A stretch of 9,193 nucleotides of DNA from Acidobacteriota bacterium (GTDB lineage: Bacteria > Acidobacteriota > Terriglobia > Terriglobales > Acidobacteriaceae). The notes below the pieces were generated by a model. The model was not told where the DNA came from and searched no databases. It saw only the letters and a list, made by a program, of their open reading frames with translations. The stretch lies in NCBI GenBank assembly GCA_021810735.1, contig JAJZIF010000114.1:1-9193 (forward strand), read 5' to 3'. A program made the position numbers and the translations under genes. Shown piece after piece: positions 5,598 to 9,193 of the stretch; position 1 is the stretch's first letter; each line of letters opens with the position of its first letter.

Positions 5598-7415
5598 GTG
5601 CCTGTGAGCACGATTCGCAACATCGCCATCATCGCCCATGTCGACCACGGGAAGACCACGCTGGTCGACGCCATGCTCCGCCAGGCCGGTACTTTCCGCG
5701 CCAATGAAGCCGTTGCCGAGCGGGTCATGGACTCGAACGAACTGGAGCGCGAGCGGGGCATCACGATCCTGGCCAAGAACACGGCCATTGAATACCACGG
5801 CGGGAAGATCAATATTGTCGACACGCCGGGCCACGCCGATTTTGGCGGTGAAGTGGAGCGTGCGCTCAAGATGGTGGACGGCGTGATGCTGCTGGTCGAC
5901 GCGTCAGAAGGTCCGCTGCCGCAGACGCGCTACGTGCTTTCGAAGGCCCTTGCGGGGCGCCTGCCGGTCATCCTGGTGGTGAACAAGATCGATCGCCCGG
6001 ACGCGCGGCCGCAAGAAGTGCTGAACGAGGTTTACGACCTGTTTATCGATCTGGACGCGACGGAAGACCAGCTGGAATTCCCCGTGCTCTACACGAACGG
6101 CAAGCTGGGCCTGGCGAGCCACGACGCGGCCGTGCTGGGTACGGATCTGCAACCGCTCTTCGAGCAGATTGTGGAGACGATTCCGCCGGCGACCGGCGAC
6201 GCCGAGGGCGCGCTGCAGGTGCTGGTGACCAACCTTGACTACTCGGACTACCTGGGGCGGCTGGCGATTGCGCGCGTTTTCAACGGCACGCTGAAGACGG
6301 GCGACGAGGTGTACATCTCGAAGCGCGACGGCTCGCTGCAGAAGACCCGCATCACGAAGCTTTTCAGCTTCAGCGGGCTGAAGCGCGTGGACATTGAGAA
6401 GACCGAGATCGGGGACATCGTGGCCGTGGCGGGCGTGGAGGGCATTACGATCGGCGAGACGATCACGGGCATTGAGAATCCGGCTCCGCTGCCGCTGATC
6501 GTCATTGACGAGCCGACGATTGCGATGCAGTTCATGGTGAACAACTCGCCGATGGCGGGCCGGGAGGGCCAGTTTGTGACGTCGCGGAACCTGCGCGAGC
6601 GCCTGGACAAGGAGCTGCTGACGAATGTGTCGATCCGGGTGGAAGAAACAGGCAGCCCGGATTCGTTCAAGGTGCTGGGGCGGGGCGAGTTGCAGCTTGC
6701 GATTTTGATCGAGATGATGCGCCGCGAGGGTTTCGAGCTGATGGTGGGCCGGCCGGAGATTGTGACCCGCGAGGTGGAAGGCAAAACGATGGAGCCGGTC
6801 GAGTACCTGACGATCGATATTCCTGAGAATTTTGTGGGCACGGTGATCGAGCGTCTTGGTCCCCGCAAGGGCGAAATGGTGAAGATGCACAATCACGGAT
6901 CGGGGCGCGTGCGGCTGGAGTTCCGTGTGCCGTCGCGCGGGATTATCGGCCTGCGCAGCGAGCTGCTGACCGAGACGCGCGGCACGATCATCATGAATTC
7001 GCTGTTCGACGGATACATGCCGTACCAAGGCGAGATTCCGCAGCGGCCCACGGGGGCGCTGATTGCCGACCGCCCGGGCACGACCACGGCCTACGCGCTG
7101 GACGGACTCCAGGATCGCGGCGTGCTTTTTGTGCCGCCCGGCGTGGAGGTTTACGAGGGGATGGTCATCGGCGAGCACTCGCGCGACAACGACCTGGACG
7201 TGAACGTGGTGCGGGAGAAGAAGCTGACGAACATGCGCGCGTCGACGGCAGACGACGCGATTCGGCTTGCGCCGCCTCGTTTGTTGAACCTGGAGCAGTC
7301 GATCGAGTTCATCGCCGACGATGAGATGGTTGAGGTAACACCCAAGTCGTTGCGGCTGCGCAAGAAGGTGCTGCAGGCGAACCGGCGGCCCAAGCGGAAC
7401 GCGCCGCAAGCGTGA
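5598..7415 (+). CDS. typA: TypA/BipA translational GTPase
   Basis: A 605-residue ribosome-associated GTPase of the EF-G-like family (607 in E. coli) that helps 50S subunit assembly and translation under cold or stress. All parts are present: G1 AHVDHGKT at 13-20, switch I and G2 RGITI at 53-57, G3 DTPGH at 75-79 and G4 NKID at 129-132. The beta-barrel domain II, the EF-G-like domains III and V, and the TypA-specific C-terminal domain ending with KKLTNMRAS and [17 protein letters not shown] follow. The catalytic His of G3 (H79) is conserved. There is no ATG near the conserved start. GTG 5598 follows GAAGGG (5587-5592) by five bases; GTG 5604, two codons later, is almost as good. An in-frame GTG at 5532 lies within a leader hairpin and adds residues not seen in the family. 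The gene appears monocistronic, ending at the hairpin near 7490. Identity is secure; the start is uncertain by two codons. Confidence 0.96.
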   Translation: MPVSTIRNIAIIAHVDHGKTTLVDAMLRQAGTFRANEAVAERVMDSNELERERGITILAKNTAIEYHGGKINIVDTPGHADFGGEVERALKMVDGVMLLVDASEGPLPQTRYVLSKALAGRLPVILVVNKIDRPDARPQEVLNEVYDLFIDLDATEDQLEFPVLYTNGKLGLASHDAAVLGTDLQPLFEQIVETIPPATGDAEGALQVLVTNLDYSDYLGRLAIARVFNGTLKTGDEVYISKRDGSLQKTRITKLFSFSGLKRVDIEKTEIGDIVAVAGVEGITIGETITGIENPAPLPLIVIDEPTIAMQFMVNNSPMAGREGQFVTSRNLRERLDKELLTNVSIRVEETGSPDSFKVLGRGELQLAILIEMMRREGFELMVGRPEIVTREVEGKTMEPVEYLTIDIPENFVGTVIERLGPRKGEMVKMHNHGSGRVRLEFRVPSRGIIGLRSELLTETRGTIIMNSLFDGYMPYQGEIPQRPTGALIADRPGTTTAYALDGLQDRGVLFVPPGVEVYEGMVIGEHSRDNDLDVNVVREKKLTNMRASTADDAIRLAPPRLLNLEQSIEFIADDEMVEVTPKSLRLRKKVLQANRRPKRNAPQA

Positions 7416-7426
7416 CGAGACGCGGG

Positions 7427-7441
7427 GCAGGCAGCGCCTGC
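7427..7441 (+). other. Small GC-rich hairpin after typA
   Basis: GCAGGC-AGC-GCCTGC is a perfect 6-bp stem with a 3-nt loop, 11 bp after the typA stop codon. It lacks a T run, so it is more likely a transcript-end stabiliser upstream of the true terminator at 7490-7524 than a terminator itself. Confidence 0.4.
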
Positions 7442-7489
7442 AAGGTGTGCGCCGCGACGGTTTCCGGCACGCGCGAAAAGTGAATACAG

Positions 7490-7524
7490 AAAGGCGCTGT
7501 TGCCGCACGGGATCAGCGCCTTTT
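7490..7524. terminator. Bidirectional terminator between convergent genes
   Basis: AAAGGCGCTG (7490-7499) and CAGCGCCTTT (7514-7523) form a 10-bp stem (seven GC-rich pairs plus three A-T pairs) with a 14-nt loop; the plus strand continues with a fourth T. It lies 74 bp past the typA stop and 26 bp past the end of the minus-strand exported-protein gene. The A run on one side and T run on the other let the same hairpin end transcription from both sides. Confidence 0.75.
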
Positions 7525-7550
7525 GTCCCGTTTCCGTCGAGCGAGGGGTG

Positions 7551-8363
7551 CTATTCCGTGGCTGCCCGCACGTCGTCGACGTCCTTGTAGACAATCGACC
7601 TCGTGATCCTGCATTGCTTGTCGAACTGGGCCATGGCATCGGCGGGCTTCACATTGGGGTGAACTTTGTCCCAGGTGTCCATCCATTCGGATCCCGTGTT
7701 GAAGATGGAGTCCCAGGTTGGATAGATGTCGACGGTGCCTGCGCTGTCTTTGACCATTGATCCGCGGGGATAGGTGGTGACCCAGATGCGCCATCCGCTT
7801 TGCTTGCCCGCGCTGATGCGGGCTTCGGCAAAGGGCTCCCAGAGCTTCTGCTCGGTGGCGATGCACTCGCTCACATCGGGCATTTTCATGGAGTTGTCGA
7901 CGACGTAGTCTCCGACCTTGATGCCGCCGATGCGGGTGACTTCTTCGGCGACGGTATTGGAGACGAGGTAGCTGTCTTCCAGGATCGGCTGCCAGAACTG
8001 CGCGGGCGTCATGTCGAGGCCAGCCTTGTGCAGCTCGGCGGTGAAGGCTTCATCGCTCATCGGTTCGGCGGGGAGGCCGGGGAAAAAGGTGACGAAGAGA
8101 TAATCGCAGCGCGCTTGTTTTCCCATGGGAATCTCGGCGCGCAGAGCGAGCCACTCCGTGATGAGGCCGGAATCGGCGAGCGATTGCTGGAGCTTGCGGA
8201 TGTTGCCATGCAGAAGCCCGGCAAAGTCTGCTTCGCGTCCTGGATTGACCTTGACGCAGATGCTGCTGTAGTGCGTTATGGCTTGTTGAGCAGCGAGCGG
8301 TGCGCAGCAGGCGACCGCAAGCGCGGCTGCGGAGAGAAAACGGCAGACGGATGAAAGACGCAT
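7551..8363 (-). CDS. Exported protein of unknown function, duplicated fold
   Basis: A 270-residue protein I cannot assign to a named function. Residues 1-25 are a classical signal peptide (R2 and R8, hydrophobic core about 9-21, cleavage likely after PLAA at A25), so it should act in the periplasm or outside. A lipobox is not convincing: AVAC lacks the usual Leu/Val/Ile at -3. The mature part appears to be an internal duplication. Half one is strand 34-39 (SICVKV), helix about 45-65, then W71-LALRAEIPMGK and CDYLFVTFFPG at 86-96. Half two is strand 151-161, helix about 164-185, then W191-RIWVTTYPRG and TVDIYPTW at 210-217. This order suggests a dimeric alpha+beta barrel (NIPSNAP/antibiotic-monooxygenase-like) fold; that is inference. 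The mature chain has four cysteines (36, 86, 167, 251) that could form disulfides. ATG 8361-8363 has GGGAGGG (8371-8377) seven bases upstream. It lies 141 bp downstream of the 101-residue gene and ends near a shared terminator. Confidence 0.8.
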   Translation of the reverse strand: MRLSSVCRFLSAAALAVACCAPLAAQQAITHYSSICVKVNPGREADFAGLLHGNIRKLQQSLADSGLITEWLALRAEIPMGKQARCDYLFVTFFPGLPAEPMSDEAFTAELHKAGLDMTPAQFWQPILEDSYLVSNTVAEEVTRIGGIKVGDYVVDNSMKMPDVSECIATEQKLWEPFAEARISAGKQSGWRIWVTTYPRGSMVKDSAGTVDIYPTWDSIFNTGSEWMDTWDKVHPNVKPADAMAQFDKQCRITRSIVYKDVDDVRAATE

Positions 8364-8415
8364 CTCAGGACCCTCCCGGGTGTTGGTTTCAGCGACACGG
8401 CCAGATTTCCATGGG

Positions 8416-8478
8416 CTGCCCGAACGACCGTTGCCGGATCACTGCTGTGGAACAACCTCCGGTCACGGTTTCGGGCAG
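8416..8478 (-). promoter_or_regulatory. Large imperfect hairpin between two unknown genes
   Basis: CTGCCCGAA (8416-8424) pairs with TTCGGGCAG (8470-8478) over nine perfect base pairs. Inside, CCGT (8428-8431) pairs with ACGG (8465-8468), and GCCGGA (8433-8438) pairs with TCCGGT (8458-8463, one G-U), leaving a 19-nt loop. Nineteen pairs in 63 nt is well above what scattered GC-rich repeats usually give. On the minus-strand transcript it lies 26 nt after the 101-residue gene's stop and 52 nt before the exported-protein start. No T run follows, so it may be a processing, stabilising or leader element rather than a terminator. Confidence 0.5.
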
Positions 8479-8504
8479 GGCAAGGGGCGAAGCGCGTGAA
8501 GGAG

Positions 8505-8810
8505 TCAGGACCAATTCTTGCCAAGGCCGGCGAGGTTGGCGCGGCCGAGGTCTTCCGGAGTCATGGCGATTTTGAAATCGACTTCCGCGTTGAAAAGGAG
8601 AAACCAGGGCTCGGCAAGACGGGGAATGTCAGCCGGGTCGCTCACATCGACCACGAGAATGCCGCCGCGATGACCCTCGTGCGAGGTGAAGAATGCGGAT
8701 TCAGGCTTGGACTCATCGAGGATGCGCTTGATCGTGGCGCTCACGGTTCCTTGGCGAACGGCGGTGTTGAAGGGTTCAATGGGGAATTTGACGGACATCA
8801 GCATGCGCAT
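8505..8810 (-). CDS. Small conserved protein, ferredoxin-like fold likely
   Basis: A 101-residue protein with no signal peptide or membrane segment, so cytoplasmic. It resembles, from memory, a conserved group of about 100 residues in Acidobacteriota and other soil bacteria, sometimes mislabelled pantothenate synthetase and similar in size to DUF3303; I would not assign an activity. Predicted order is strand 1-9 (MRMLMSVKF), amphipathic helix about 11-33, strands near 38-43 and 50-56 (GILVVDV), helix 60-68, strand about 72-83 (FNAEVDFKIAM), and helix 84-93. That is a ferredoxin-like half barrel of the dimeric alpha+beta type. Start ATG 8808-8810 was chosen because GGAGG (8816-8820) lies five bases upstream; the frame runs open to 8909, but that extension is Pro-rich and unlike the rest. 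It probably shares a transcript with the exported-protein gene 141 bp downstream. Confidence 0.75.
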   Translation of the reverse strand: MRMLMSVKFPIEPFNTAVRQGTVSATIKRILDESKPESAFFTSHEGHRGGILVVDVSDPADIPRLAEPWFLLFNAEVDFKIAMTPEDLGRANLAGLGKNWS

Positions 8811-9193
8811 GGGATCCTCCAGCGGGAAGGTGCATTGCGGGGGGAGGATGTCGCTGTCTTCTGGGGAGCGCAGCGGGTAGAACTGCAATATGCGCCTGTT
8901 GCCCAGCAAGATGCAAGTGCGCGGGCGGCTTTCTTTCCGGGACGGTTTTTGAACCTGATACCGCTCCTGCGCGGCAAATTACCACTGCATACATAGGCAG
9001 TTGCGCACTCCGGCGCTTCAGGATCAAAGCGGCAGGGACGATGTCTGGAGGGATCTGCCGCCCGCTGTGGATTTGTTCTATTGCTGGTTACAAATGGGTC
9101 CTTGCCGCCGGAGTGGCGCCCTGTCGCCGCGCCTGGTTCGCGGCAGAACCCTGTGGTTGCTCAATTGATCACGGATAGGCGCTGGGGAACCGG
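8811..9193. other. Gene-free region upstream of the small-protein gene
   Basis: No recognisable gene or RNA in 383 bp. For the minus-strand gene at 8810, a weak promoter pair can be drawn: TTGCAT (8911-8916 on the minus strand) with CATATT (8887-8892) at an 18-bp spacing, three and four of six consensus bases. A hairpin GCCGCG-loop-CGCGGC lies at 9126-9144. Open frames at the right edge on either strand are short and lack both a good start and family similarity. Confidence 0.5.

Noticed and set aside
5904..7508. 534-residue minus-strand open frame opposite typA
   Set aside because: Antisense shadow of an end-to-end TypA match; His/Arg/Leu-rich with no domain similarity.
8811..8909. 33-residue upstream extension of the small conserved protein
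   Set aside because: GGAGG at 8816-8820 is well placed for ATG 8808-8810, and the extension is Pro-rich and unlike the rest of the protein.
9041..9178. 46-codon plus-strand open frame from an ATG near the right edge
   Set aside because: Cysteine- and tryptophan-rich translation without a recognisable family; the AGGGA upstream is weak and the length is expected by chance.
9078..9193. Minus-strand open frame running in from the right window edge
   Set aside because: Only 38 codons, Arg-rich and with no recognisable C-terminal motif; could be the end of an outside gene but cannot be supported.
1..9193. Defence system, phage, toxin-antitoxin or biosynthetic cluster
   Set aside because: I looked for transposase, integrase, nuclease, methylase, CRISPR-type direct repeats and paired small toxin genes and saw none; the genes are core metabolism, translation and conserved unknowns.

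Overview
The window is GC-rich bacterial chromosome carrying eight protein genes, mostly housekeeping or conserved hypothetical. GC content, codon use and the look of the conserved hypothetical proteins (the XRE-cupin regulator, the secreted 270-residue protein and the 101-residue protein) suggest an Acidobacteriota member of the Terriglobia type. That placement is inference from memory of these families; no marker gene such as rRNA is present to settle it. I saw no tRNA, rRNA, insertion sequence, prophage gene or CRISPR array.

Layout. 1-284: gene-free flank with a 10-bp inverted repeat pair, a fragment resembling a widespread intergenic repeat, and a hairpin terminator. 285-4435: four genes, all on the minus strand, read right to left: a TIGR01777/DUF1731 nucleotide-sugar epimerase-like protein, a three-domain fibronectin type III lipoprotein, a fumarylacetoacetate hydrolase-family enzyme and transaldolase. 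Gaps of 100, 57 and 118 bp separate them; transaldolase probably has its own promoter. 4436-4563: AT-rich divergent control region with dyads. 4564-5349 (+): XRE-cupin transcription factor, followed by a strong intrinsic terminator at 5405-5439. 5440-5597: promoter and hairpin-rich leader of typA. 5598-7415 (+): the ribosome-associated GTPase TypA/BipA. 7490-7524: terminator shared by convergent transcription units. 7551-8810: two minus-strand genes of unknown function, a small cytoplasmic protein followed by an exported protein, both apparently built from ferredoxin-like alpha+beta modules, with a large imperfect RNA hairpin between them. 8811-9193: no recognisable gene.

How they fit together. 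Transaldolase (non-oxidative pentose phosphate pathway) and TypA (ribosome assembly and stress translation) are core functions. The XRE-cupin regulator is divergent from the epimerase-like gene and is the obvious candidate to control itself and that gene. I did not find a convincing new multi-gene system. The best leads are the uncharacterised small-protein/exported-protein pair with its structured intercistronic RNA, and the XRE-cupin divergent operator.
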